From: Pseudomonadota bacterium
GTDB taxonomy: Bacteria; Pseudomonadota; Gammaproteobacteria; Steroidobacterales; Woeseiaceae
Reading direction: 5' to 3'
Length of the DNA stretch: 6,223 bases
Assembly: GCA_022565135.1 (NCBI GenBank)
Contig: JADFKA010000115.1
Span: 1-6,223, forward strand
Below are positions 1 through 6,167 of this stretch, one piece after another. Numbering within the stretch: the first letter of the stretch is position 1; each line of letters begins with the position of its first letter. A model generated the notes under the pieces. That model saw only the letters and a program-made list of their open reading frames with translations, did no database searches and was not told the origin of the DNA. A program made the position numbers and the translations under genes.

Positions 1-1
1 G

Positions 2-745
2 GGGAACGGTCATTTGCACCCTCTCAATCTCTGTTTGGGCGAGGCACGGGCAGCGAGTGATTTGGGTGTGAAGATCTTCGAGCAAACCAAAGTCACGCGC
101 GTGCGACACGGCGCCAAGCCCGTCATCGAAACAGAAACGGGCAAGATTTTCGCGAACAAAATTTTGCTCGCAGGTAATGCCTACCTGCGCGACACTGTGC
201 CGAAGCTCAAGCGCACTGTCATTCCTGTCGGTAGCTATATCATTGCAACAGAGCCGCTCGGAGACGAGCGCGCTCGTGCATTGCTGCCTCCCGATATGGC
301 CTATTGCGAGCAGTGCACCGCTCTTAATTATTTTCGACTCTCGACAGACGGTCGCATGCTGTTTGGGGGATTGTGCAACTACTCGGGGCGCGATCCCAAG
401 AGTATTACGGCATCACTGTTGCCAAAGTTGCTCAAAATATTCCCACAACTTGAAGGTGTGCGCGTCGACTACGAGTGGGGCGGCTACATCGGCATCAGCG
501 TCAAGCGCATTCCGCAGTTCGGTCGTATTGAAGGCAACACATACTACGCGCAAGGCTATTCGGGTCATGGCATCGCGCCGACACACCTGGGTGGCAAAAT
601 TCTCGCTGATGTTGTCGCAGGCGATACTGAACAATTCGACATTTTCTCGAAGGTATTTCATTTTCCGATGCCAGGGGGCAAGTGGTTTGCCAATCCGGCG
701 CTTGCGCTCGGCATGATGTACTACCGGATAAAGGAATTGTTGTAG
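2..745 (+). CDS. FAD-dependent oxidoreductase, PuuB/OrdL-like (C-terminal part)
   Basis: This is the C-terminal 247 residues of a flavin-dependent amine or amino-acid oxidoreductase of the DAO fold. The frame is open from base 2 and the gene is cut by the window edge. Full-length relatives have roughly 430 residues, so the N-terminal FAD-binding GxGxxG segment lies outside. The fragment opens with GNGHLHPLNLCLGEARAA, the substrate-domain entry typical of gamma-glutamylputrescine oxidases (PuuB) and OrdL-like enzymes. Further family marks are YFRLSTDGRMLFGG near residue 110, YEWGGYIGIS, RIPQFGRI, and the C-terminal FAD-contact stretch YYAQGYSGHGIAPTHLGGK. It ends in MMYYRIKELL, a usual terminus for this group. 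By family the enzyme would oxidise a secondary amine with oxygen, giving an aldehyde or imine and peroxide in the cytoplasm. The substrate cannot be read from the fragment: gamma-glutamylputrescine, sarcosine-like and other amines are all possible. The XdhC-family gene follows after 48 bases, so co-transcription is likely. Confidence 0.9.
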   Translation, partial: GNGHLHPLNLCLGEARAASDLGVKIFEQTKVTRVRHGAKPVIETETGKIFANKILLAGNAYLRDTVPKLKRTVIPVGSYIIATEPLGDERARALLPPDMAYCEQCTALNYFRLSTDGRMLFGGLCNYSGRDPKSITASLLPKLLKIFPQLEGVRVDYEWGGYIGISVKRIPQFGRIEGNTYYAQGYSGHGIAPTHLGGKILADVVAGDTEQFDIFSKVFHFPMPGGKWFANPALALGMMYYRIKELL

Positions 746-793
746 CAGGGTCTTGATGGTTTTGTCATTCGGATTAACGAAGATGGCAGCAAC

Positions 794-1852
794 GTGAATT
801 CGGCGAATCTGTTGCAGTTTTTTGACGATCACAGGAGTCGGTCGGATCCGCTTGTGCTGGCCACGGTATATGAGACGGAAGGGTCGACATACAGCAAAGC
901 GGGAGCATTGATGTTGATCAACCAGGACGGTGTCTTCCGCGGCATGTTGTCCGGCGGCTGCCTCGAGGGCGATGTCGCGGTGCGTGCCCAGATGGTGCTG
1001 GAATCAGGCCGCGCGCAGGCGGTGACCTATGACCTCGCGACCGATGACGATGAGCTCTGGGGACTCGGAGTGGGATGCAATGGCCTGATGCGTATTTTCT
1101 TGCAGCCCGTGCTGCCGAAAACTCATTACGCGCCATTTGCGGCGATCGCGGAAGTTCTGCGCGGCACCGCACGCGCGGTGGTAGCAACCATCATCGAGGC
1201 GTCATCGACGGCCGCCCTGCTGGGAGCCACCGTGGTTGTCGCCGAGGATGAGACGCAGGCATTCGGTGTAAGCGGAGACCTTGCCGGCCAGCTCGAAATT
1301 GCGGCACAGGCCGTGCTCGCCGCCAGTGGGTCGCAGAGCTCGCGCATTGTCGATGGTGACAATGATGTTCTTGTGCTGTGTACAACGGTCGAACCGCCCC
1401 CACAAATCCTTGTGCTTGGTGCCGGCCTCGACGCAGAACCGCTCGTGAAATTTGCGGATGAGCTGGGCTGGCGTTGTACGATTGTCGATCATCGACCCGC
1501 CTATATCGACGCGGGTGATTTTTCGCGCACGCAGGCTGCGCACTGCATTGCGGTCGACGAGCTCAGCACGACGATCGATCTGTCGCAGTTCGATTTCGCG
1601 ATCGTCATGAGCCATCACTTCATCAGCGACCGCAGTTACTTGCGGCAACTCGCTGACACAGACATCCGCTATGTCGGTCTACTCGGTCCGGCTAGTCGCT
1701 GTGAACGTTTGCTGTCGGAACTGGGATCCGCCGCAGAAAAAATTCGGGGTCGACTGCACGGCCCGGCTGGACTTGATATCGGCGGGCACGGGCCGGAGCC
1801 GATCGCCTTGTCAATTATTGCGCAGATGCAGGGAGTCCTGGCATCGGGTTAG
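794..1852 (+). CDS. XdhC/CoxI family protein, two-domain
   Basis: This is a complete 352-residue XdhC/CoxI family protein. Family members act in the cytoplasm on the molybdenum cofactor, binding it and promoting its sulfuration and insertion into xanthine dehydrogenase or CO-dehydrogenase-type hydroxylases. The N-terminal domain (about residues 8-105) shows VLATVYETEGSTYSKAGA, the MLSGGCLEGDV motif with Cys56, and LGVGCNG with Cys95. The C-terminal Rossmann domain begins at VLGAGLDAEPL (207-217), followed by VDHRP (231-235), VMSHHF (271-276), GLLGPASR (295-302) and LDIGGHGPEPIALSI near 327-341. The length is normal for the two-domain form. The chosen start is GTG at 794, with a weak GAAG about 11 bases upstream. 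No in-frame ATG lies between the preceding gene's stop and this point, and the first residues fit the usual N-terminus. No molybdenum hydroxylase gene is visible, so the client enzyme is unknown. The stop overlaps the convergent TetR gene by 4 bases. Confidence 0.93.
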   Translation: MNSANLLQFFDDHRSRSDPLVLATVYETEGSTYSKAGALMLINQDGVFRGMLSGGCLEGDVAVRAQMVLESGRAQAVTYDLATDDDELWGLGVGCNGLMRIFLQPVLPKTHYAPFAAIAEVLRGTARAVVATIIEASSTAALLGATVVVAEDETQAFGVSGDLAGQLEIAAQAVLAASGSQSSRIVDGDNDVLVLCTTVEPPPQILVLGAGLDAEPLVKFADELGWRCTIVDHRPAYIDAGDFSRTQAAHCIAVDELSTTIDLSQFDFAIVMSHHFISDRSYLRQLADTDIRYVGLLGPASRCERLLSELGSAAEKIRGRLHGPAGLDIGGHGPEPIALSIIAQMQGVLASG

Positions 1853-2496
1853 CCCGGGAGAAATACGCGAACGATCATATCGGCGAGTTCGTCGAGTTCA
1901 CGCTGATCCTCGAGATCGATATCGCTCGTTCCCTTGATTTCCAGGCCGAGAGCCAGTAATCCGCCAGCCGAAACGCGAATCATGTTGTACAGGAGTGCAG
2001 GATTACCGGCGGGCGCAATACCGAGTTCCTGTAGAACTTTTAGCTGGTCTACGACCAGTTCGAACAATGGTTTTAAATGTGTTGCGATGAGCCAGTCAAG
2101 CCGGTCACTCGGATAGCTCGACTCCTGCAAAATGATCTTGTGCATCGCGGGTTGGCTGTGGGCACAACGGACGTAAGTCCGAATAAAAACTTCAGCGCGA
2201 GCTTTCGGATCCACTTCCGGGACCTCGGACATGGCCTTAATCAGCGACACATTGAATTGCTTGAACATACGGTCAGCGGCCGCACGCCAAAGCAGATCTT
2301 TATTCTTGAAATGATAGGTAATCAGCGGATGATGCACGTCGGCACGCTCGGCAATGTCACGCGTGGACGTACCTTTGAAGCCGTTTTCGGAAAATGCCTG
2401 GATCGCGGCGTCGAGCAGCTTCTGCTGCGTTACGATGCTTCGTTGTTGTTGTTTGCGCGCCGGATTTGGCGCGACAGGGGATTGATCTGCGATCAA
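1849..2496 (-). CDS. TetR/AcrR family transcriptional regulator
   Basis: This 215-residue protein has the length and layout of a TetR-family repressor. The N-terminal DNA-binding domain covers about residues 20-72: QQKLLDAAIQAFSENGFKG leads into the helix-turn-helix TSTRDIAERADVHHPLITYHF, then KNKDLLWRAA. The recognition helix has two unusual consecutive His residues (55-56). The C-terminal ligand and dimer domain (about 80-215) is helical and gives no clue to the ligand. Members normally bind palindromic DNA as dimers and release it on binding a small molecule. The start is TTG at 2496. An in-frame TGA lies a short way upstream, and there is no in-frame ATG or GTG between it and the conserved domain. 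The ATG a few bases upstream is out of frame. The gene is convergent with the XdhC gene and lies 86 bases downstream of the TonB-like gene on the same strand. A GTCCA-GAT-TGGAC palindrome 56 bases upstream of the start suggests autoregulation, which is inference. Confidence 0.93.
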   Translation of the reverse strand: MIADQSPVAPNPARKQQQRSIVTQQKLLDAAIQAFSENGFKGTSTRDIAERADVHHPLITYHFKNKDLLWRAAADRMFKQFNVSLIKAMSEVPEVDPKARAEVFIRTYVRCAHSQPAMHKIILQESSYPSDRLDWLIATHLKPLFELVVDQLKVLQELGIAPAGNPALLYNMIRVSAGGLLALGLEIKGTSDIDLEDQRELDELADMIVRVFLPG

Positions 2497-2528
2497 GGGT
2501 GGTTCCCATTCGGCGTACTGATCGGCTC

Positions 2529-2557
2529 AGATTAGCCTGATCGTCTTAATTAGTCCA
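2529..2557 (-). promoter_or_regulatory. Weak candidate promoter for the TetR gene
   Basis: Reading the minus strand, TGGACT (2552-2557) matches four of six bases of the sigma70 -35 box. After exactly 17 bases comes TAATCT (2529-2534), which matches three of six of the -10 box. The -35 element lies inside one arm of the palindrome, so a bound repressor would block it, as expected for autoregulation. The matches are poor, and this is only a candidate. Alternatively the gene is read through from the TonB-like gene upstream. Confidence 0.25.
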
Positions 2558-2565
2558 GATTGGAC
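2553..2565. promoter_or_regulatory. Putative operator palindrome upstream of the TetR gene
   Basis: The sequence GTCCA-GAT-TGGAC is a perfect inverted repeat with 5-base arms and a 3-base centre, in the 86-base gap between the TonB-like stop and the TetR start. It resembles the general shape of TetR-family operators (for comparison, the RutR site is a TTGACCA-NN-TGGTCAA type). A second, outer pair, ATCGTC (2540-2545) and GACGAT (2563-2568), overlaps it, so the region could form alternative pairings. Binding by the adjacent regulator is inferred from position only. Confidence 0.4.
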
Positions 2566-2582
2566 GATTTTACTGGCAGCCC

Positions 2583-4802
2583 TCATTCCAGCGCAAACAT
2601 CATGCGTACAGCCGCGCGCTTTTGAATGGTGACGCCACCCTCAGTAACCGGTTCAAACGTCCAGTTTTCGACGGCGTTCACGGCCGCGCTGACGAACGTG
2701 GTGCCCGGGCTGGATTCGCGAATGTATACATCTTTTACGGAGCCATCGATATCGACCGTAAATACGACATCCACCCATCCCGAGACATTGCGTCGCTGCG
2801 CCGCGCGTGGATATTTCGGCGCAACATACTTGATTCGATTCAAAGCGCTGATGCCAACGGGCGTCGTCGTGCTGTTAACGACCGGGATAATTGCTCCTGA
2901 ATCGTTCACCTGCAATACCTGGCCATCGTCTTGAGCAGCCACGGTCGCTGCCGTCGTAACTTCGGTGCCGGCAGCCTGGTCGGCTGCAGCAAGCTGTTCA
3001 TACGCGGCAAGTTTTTCTGCGGCGCGTTGGTTCGCGGCCAGCTCTGCGGCGGCGCGTTCGTTTGCGGCCAGCTCTGCGGCGGCGCGTTCGTTTGCGGCCA
3101 GCTCTGCGGTGGCGCGTTCGTTTGCGGCCAGCTCTGCGGCGGCGCGTTCCTTTGCGGCCAGCTCTGCGGCGGCGCGTTCGTTTGCGACAAGCTCTGCGGT
3201 GGCGCGATTGTCCTCTGCTTTTCGGGCAGCAGCGCGACGTTTCTGTTCCAGGCGCTCGCGAGCAGCACTCAGCGCCGTTGTCGAAACCGCCAATTCGCTG
3301 CTCGATGGATCGAGCCTGCGGGCGTCGGCAAGCAGTATATCGGCCGCATTGAAATCACCATTGTCGATATACGCGCGTGCCTGAAGTACAAGTTTACTGG
3401 CGACCGCCGTCAGTCCCTGGCGAGCCGCCACGTTCTGGCGGTCGTTGCTTAATGCAAGTTCGTAATAATAGCGGGCGTTATCATTCGAGGGTGCGATCAA
3501 TTTGCCTTCTTCAAGTCGCGCTTTCGCTCGCGCCAGTACGTCGTCGTCGCGTTGTTCACTGACCGCACTGCTGAGTTCCCGGGTTACGGTGTCGATCTCG
3601 GCTGCGCCACTGATACGTAGAGCTCGCGCGGCAGCAAGCGCAACGGTCGCATCCTCGAAGCGAGACTCACGAATCGCGAGCCGCGAATCGCTGAGGATAT
3701 TTCGCAGTTGCATCTGTGCGAGTTGGGCGTTCAGGAATGGGAGTCGGGGATTGTCCGGATCAATAAGGCCAATTCGTTGCAATGCCGCGCCAGCGTCTTC
3801 GGCGCGACTCGCTAGCAAAGACGACTCAGCCTCGCCAAGCAACTTATTAACAATTACTTCGGTTTTGGCCGGCGCTGGTGCAAGGGATTCAAACACCGGA
3901 TCTGCCTCTGTTATCAAAGGCGTGCCAGCAATTGCCTGCTCAACCGTGACCGGCTCATCCGAACCACCAAAAACCCACCAGCCCAGTGCAAAAACAACCA
4001 TGAGACCCGCCGCACCCATGCCAAGAATTCTCGGGCCCGTGAACGAGGACTCAGCAGATCTGTCTACGGCGAGCTTACTCGAGTCCTGAAAATCAGTTTT
4101 GTTGCCCCCCGAGAATATTGCGCCTACCGATCTCATGATGCGTGTCACCGTATCGACGAGACTTTTGTCTTCTCCGCCAAACGCGCCGGATAAGCCGTCA
4201 CTTATCGGTGATGCCAGGTTCGCTGACTTTGATGCGCGAACGGCCCTTGGTTCCACTTTCACTGTCGGAATCGATCCGGATGTTGCCTTTGCTGGCGTGG
4301 TCGTGGCCCGCATCGGTCGTGCGACTGGCTTTGACCTCATGGCTGCCCGTCGCGTTGCAGTGGGTTGCGCCTTGGCGATCGGCGCCTTAGCCACAGACTT
4401 GAAGGCCGAGTCAGGTGCTTCGAGGTGGTGTTTGACAGATGCTTCGATCGCAAGCCGCGCACGACCCGGTGACACCGGCTTCAACAAAAATCGGTACACT
4501 TTGCCGCGGTTGATCAGGTCCATGAGCATTTCGCCGTCGTCGCGACGGCCGGCAACGATCGCAACCAGGCGCGGCACAGTCGTGCGCAGATGCAGGGTGA
4601 CTTTCTCGACGTTGCCACTAACCACTGCAGCGTCTACTACGGCGACGCCGACCTTGCCTTTGCGAACTGCGGCGTCTGCTTGCGTTATTGTATTAGCGTG
4701 AAAAATATTGTGCATACCCCGCGCAGATTCGCGAACCGTTGACAGAAACTCATCGTCTTTAGTGAGAACAAGTACGTCGACTGCTCTGGAACCAATGTTC
4801 AC
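2583..4802 (-). CDS. TonB-family protein with N-terminal receiver-like domain and Ala-rich repeat
   Basis: With the GTG start at 4802 this is a 739-residue, one-pass inner-membrane protein. Residues about 7-127 form a response-regulator receiver-like fold: VDVLVLTKDDEF with the acidic pair Asp16-Asp17, VAVVDAAVV with Asp57 at the phospho-acceptor position, and YRFLLKPVSP with the conserved Lys108-Pro109. The usual Thr/Ser after strand 4 is Ala84 or Gly85 (VAIVAG), so phosphorylation is doubtful. A Lys/Ala/Pro/Thr-rich linker follows (135-255), then one membrane helix (about 259-278, ILGMGAAGLMVVFALGWWVF). Next come TPR-like helices (315-510), a charged helix and ten-residue repeats (531-600), and a C-terminal TonB domain (657-739) with APKYPRAAQRRNVSGWV and FTVDIDGSV. 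The topology should be receiver in the cytoplasm and TonB end in the periplasm, where TonB domains contact outer-membrane transporters. Whether it energises transport, or uses the domain structurally, is unknown. The start is uncertain: protein-like sequence (SDGTGRLPVLNPNKIAAA) continues upstream to about 4859 without ATG, GTG or TTG. Confidence 0.85.
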   Translation of the reverse strand: MNIGSRAVDVLVLTKDDEFLSTVRESARGMHNIFHANTITQADAAVRKGKVGVAVVDAAVVSGNVEKVTLHLRTTVPRLVAIVAGRRDDGEMLMDLINRGKVYRFLLKPVSPGRARLAIEASVKHHLEAPDSAFKSVAKAPIAKAQPTATRRAAMRSKPVARPMRATTTPAKATSGSIPTVKVEPRAVRASKSANLASPISDGLSGAFGGEDKSLVDTVTRIMRSVGAIFSGGNKTDFQDSSKLAVDRSAESSFTGPRILGMGAAGLMVVFALGWWVFGGSDEPVTVEQAIAGTPLITEADPVFESLAPAPAKTEVIVNKLLGEAESSLLASRAEDAGAALQRIGLIDPDNPRLPFLNAQLAQMQLRNILSDSRLAIRESRFEDATVALAAARALRISGAAEIDTVTRELSSAVSEQRDDDVLARAKARLEEGKLIAPSNDNARYYYELALSNDRQNVAARQGLTAVASKLVLQARAYIDNGDFNAADILLADARRLDPSSSELAVSTTALSAARERLEQKRRAAARKAEDNRATAELVANERAAAELAAKERAAAELAANERATAELAANERAAAELAANERAAAELAANQRAAEKLAAYEQLAAADQAAGTEVTTAATVAAQDDGQVLQVNDSGAIIPVVNSTTTPVGISALNRIKYVAPKYPRAAQRRNVSGWVDVVFTVDIDGSVKDVYIRESSPGTTFVSAAVNAVENWTFEPVTEGGVTIQKRAAVRMMFALE
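3001..3210. repeat. 30-base in-frame tandem repeat, about 7 units
   Basis: Seven consecutive 30-base units lie inside the TonB-like gene, in exact register. The first (3001-3030) is divergent. The six from 3031 to 3210 are close copies. The units at 3061 and 3151 are identical, and those at 3091 and 3121 each differ from them by one base. The array encodes the decapeptide NERAAAELAA on the minus strand, with variants KER, NQR and ATAEL. Near-identity at the DNA level points to recent copying by slippage or unequal recombination, so copy number probably varies between strains. The encoded segment is an alanine-rich, charged helix similar in character to the TolA middle region. Confidence 0.93.
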
Positions 4803-4976
4803 CGCTGCCGCAATTTTATTTGGATTGAGTACGGGTAGCCGTCCGGTGCCGTCACTGATCGTAATCGCGAGTCTTGCGTGCGACTCGACCCCCCGGTACG
4901 CTGATCGCGATGACGACCTTCCCGGTTTCGTGCATTCATTCGGCACTCGACCAACGCGACGGGGGCAGAGACGAAA
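4803..4976. other. Divergent intergenic region
   Basis: These 174 bases separate the TonB-like gene (leftward) from the Gfo/Idh/MocA gene (rightward). The part nearest the TonB-like gene, up to about 4859, still reads as plausible protein in that gene's frame, so the true gap may be shorter. A weak rightward promoter candidate is TTGCGT (4874-4879), 17 bases, TACGCT (4897-4902), three of six matches each. A purine stretch GGGGGCAGAG (4961-4970) precedes the ATG at 4977 and may serve as its ribosome binding site. I see no clear promoter for the leftward gene. Confidence 0.5.
4868..4887. repeat. Small inverted repeat (6-base arms, 8-base loop)
   Basis: CGAGTC (4868-4873) and GACTCG (4882-4887) are perfect reverse complements around TTGCGTGC. 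The arms do not extend further and no T-tract follows on either strand, so a terminator is unlikely. It could be a regulator site or chance. It lies near the point where the two halves of the window may join. Confidence 0.4.
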
Positions 4977-6167
4977 ATGAGCGACGGATTCGATAGCCAG
5001 GCTACTGGCGGACTGAATCGCCGAGAGTTTCTTTCCGTGGGAGCTCTCCCGCTTGTGGCTGCCGCCGGAGCTACCGAGTTCGGCTCCGAGAGGGCAACGA
5101 GGAGGCGGTCTGTACAGGTTACGATCCGTGTCGGGATCATCGGGGCGGGTGCGAACGTTCGTAACGTGATGCTTCCGGCCCTTCGACGTATCGCGGGATG
5201 CGAGATCGTTGCGGTGGCGAATCGCAGTCTTGAGTCTAGCCAGCGAGTCACGGACGAGTTCGATATTCCGAGGCCGTACGGCGGTTGGGAAGAGTTGCTG
5301 GACGATGACGGCGTAGATGCGGTCCTTATCGGGACGTGGCCGTATATGCACCGCACCCTTACGCTGGCCACCCTCGAGGCTGGCAAACATGTGCTGTGCC
5401 AAGCACGCATGGCGAACACGGGACAGGAAGCTCGAGACATGCTCGAGGCCTCGCTACGCCACCCTGAGCTGGTGAGCCAGTTGGTGCCGACGTCGACGAG
5501 CTACCGGATCGACAATGTGATCAAGCGGCTGATCGGCGAAGGATATCTTGGGGAAGTGCTCTCGGTCGAGATCCAGCGCTTGCAGACGGGCGATAGAACG
5601 GGACCCGGGGGATTCGCTGATACCGGCGGTGATTTGAGCTGGCGCCATGACCGCCAGTTCAGCGGAATGAACTCCCTGAATATCGGTTCAACCAAGGAGT
5701 CGATGATGCGCTGGTTGGGCCGGGGCACCCGGGTCATGGCAATGTCCAAGGTCCACGTTCCTTACCGATACAACAATCGCGGTCAACTGACCTCAGTGAC
5801 CATCCCCGATCACGTGGATATCATGTATGAACTGATGAACGGGGCTCAAGTCCACATGAGGTTCAGTGCCTCGACGGGCCTCTCGAACGGGAATCAGACC
5901 TGGATCTACGGAACCGAAGGCACGCTCCACGTCGACGAGCGGATGAACGTCTTCGCGGGGCGCCAGGGCGACTCCGAGCTCTCTCCCGTGCCCAACCCCC
6001 GGGGGGAACAGGCGTATTCCCGCGTCGAGGAGGAGTTCATCAACGCGATCCGCGGCATCGAGGAGATTACGATGGTGCCTTTCGAAACGGGCGTCCATTA
6101 CATGGAGTTTACCGAGGCCGTCTATCGCAGTGCTCAGACAGGAGAGGCGGTCTACCTGCCCCTATGA
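4977..6167 (+). CDS. Gfo/Idh/MocA family oxidoreductase with Tat-like N-terminus
   Basis: This complete 396-residue protein belongs to the Gfo/Idh/MocA group of NAD(P)-dependent sugar and cyclitol dehydrogenases. The N-terminus has a twin-arginine-like signal, LNRREFLSVGALPLVAAAG (13-31, Arg15-Arg16), suggesting export with bound cofactor, though the hydrophobic stretch is short. The Rossmann fold starts at RVGIIGAGANVRNVMLPAL (51-69), followed by VAVANRS (78-84) and a typical DDGVDAVLIGTWPYMHRTLTLA. At the end of the nucleotide domain, where most relatives have EKP with the catalytic lysine, this one reads GKHVLCQARMA (QAR at 142-144). The C-terminal domain carries LIGEGYLGEV (185-194) and WIYGTEGTLHVDE (309-321). 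The start is the ATG at 4977, which places the Tat motif at a normal distance. The substrate is unknown. The gene runs divergently from the TonB-like gene, and its isoleucine codons are almost all ATC, unlike the leftmost two genes. A non-dehydrogenase role is possible. Confidence 0.92.
   Translation: MSDGFDSQATGGLNRREFLSVGALPLVAAAGATEFGSERATRRRSVQVTIRVGIIGAGANVRNVMLPALRRIAGCEIVAVANRSLESSQRVTDEFDIPRPYGGWEELLDDDGVDAVLIGTWPYMHRTLTLATLEAGKHVLCQARMANTGQEARDMLEASLRHPELVSQLVPTSTSYRIDNVIKRLIGEGYLGEVLSVEIQRLQTGDRTGPGGFADTGGDLSWRHDRQFSGMNSLNIGSTKESMMRWLGRGTRVMAMSKVHVPYRYNNRGQLTSVTIPDHVDIMYELMNGAQVHMRFSASTGLSNGNQTWIYGTEGTLHVDERMNVFAGRQGDSELSPVPNPRGEQAYSRVEEEFINAIRGIEEITMVPFETGVHYMEFTEAVYRSAQTGEAVYLPL

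Noticed and set aside
413..832. A leftward 139-residue open frame across the first gene's end.
   Set aside because: It is antisense to the oxidoreductase and the start of the XdhC gene, with no recognisable domain or ribosome site.
2540..2568. The nested palindromes as a terminator for the TonB-like gene.
   Set aside because: On the minus strand the hairpin is followed by TAATTAAG, with no run of T, and the stem is only five base pairs. An operator fits better.
3001..3210. A CRISPR array suggested by 30-base repeats.
   Set aside because: The units follow each other directly with no unique spacers and lie in frame within a coding region.
2931..3452. A rightward open frame with a repeated Cys/Gly-rich motif (CGGAFVCGQL).
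   Set aside because: It is the antisense reading of the 30-base repeat in the TonB-like gene. The repeat keeps every frame open, and the TonB-like frame carries recognised domains on both sides.
4803..5402. A leftward open frame extending the TonB-like protein by 200 residues over the Gfo/Idh/MocA gene.
   Set aside because: Most of this extension is antisense to a well-supported gene, is rich in Arg/Ser/Pro as antisense frames are, and shows no domain. Only the last 20 or so codons before 4802 look like real protein.
4799..5440. A leftward 213-residue open frame opposite the Gfo/Idh/MocA gene.
   Set aside because: Its composition is rich in Ser, Arg and Pro, there are no motifs, and the opposite strand is clearly coding.
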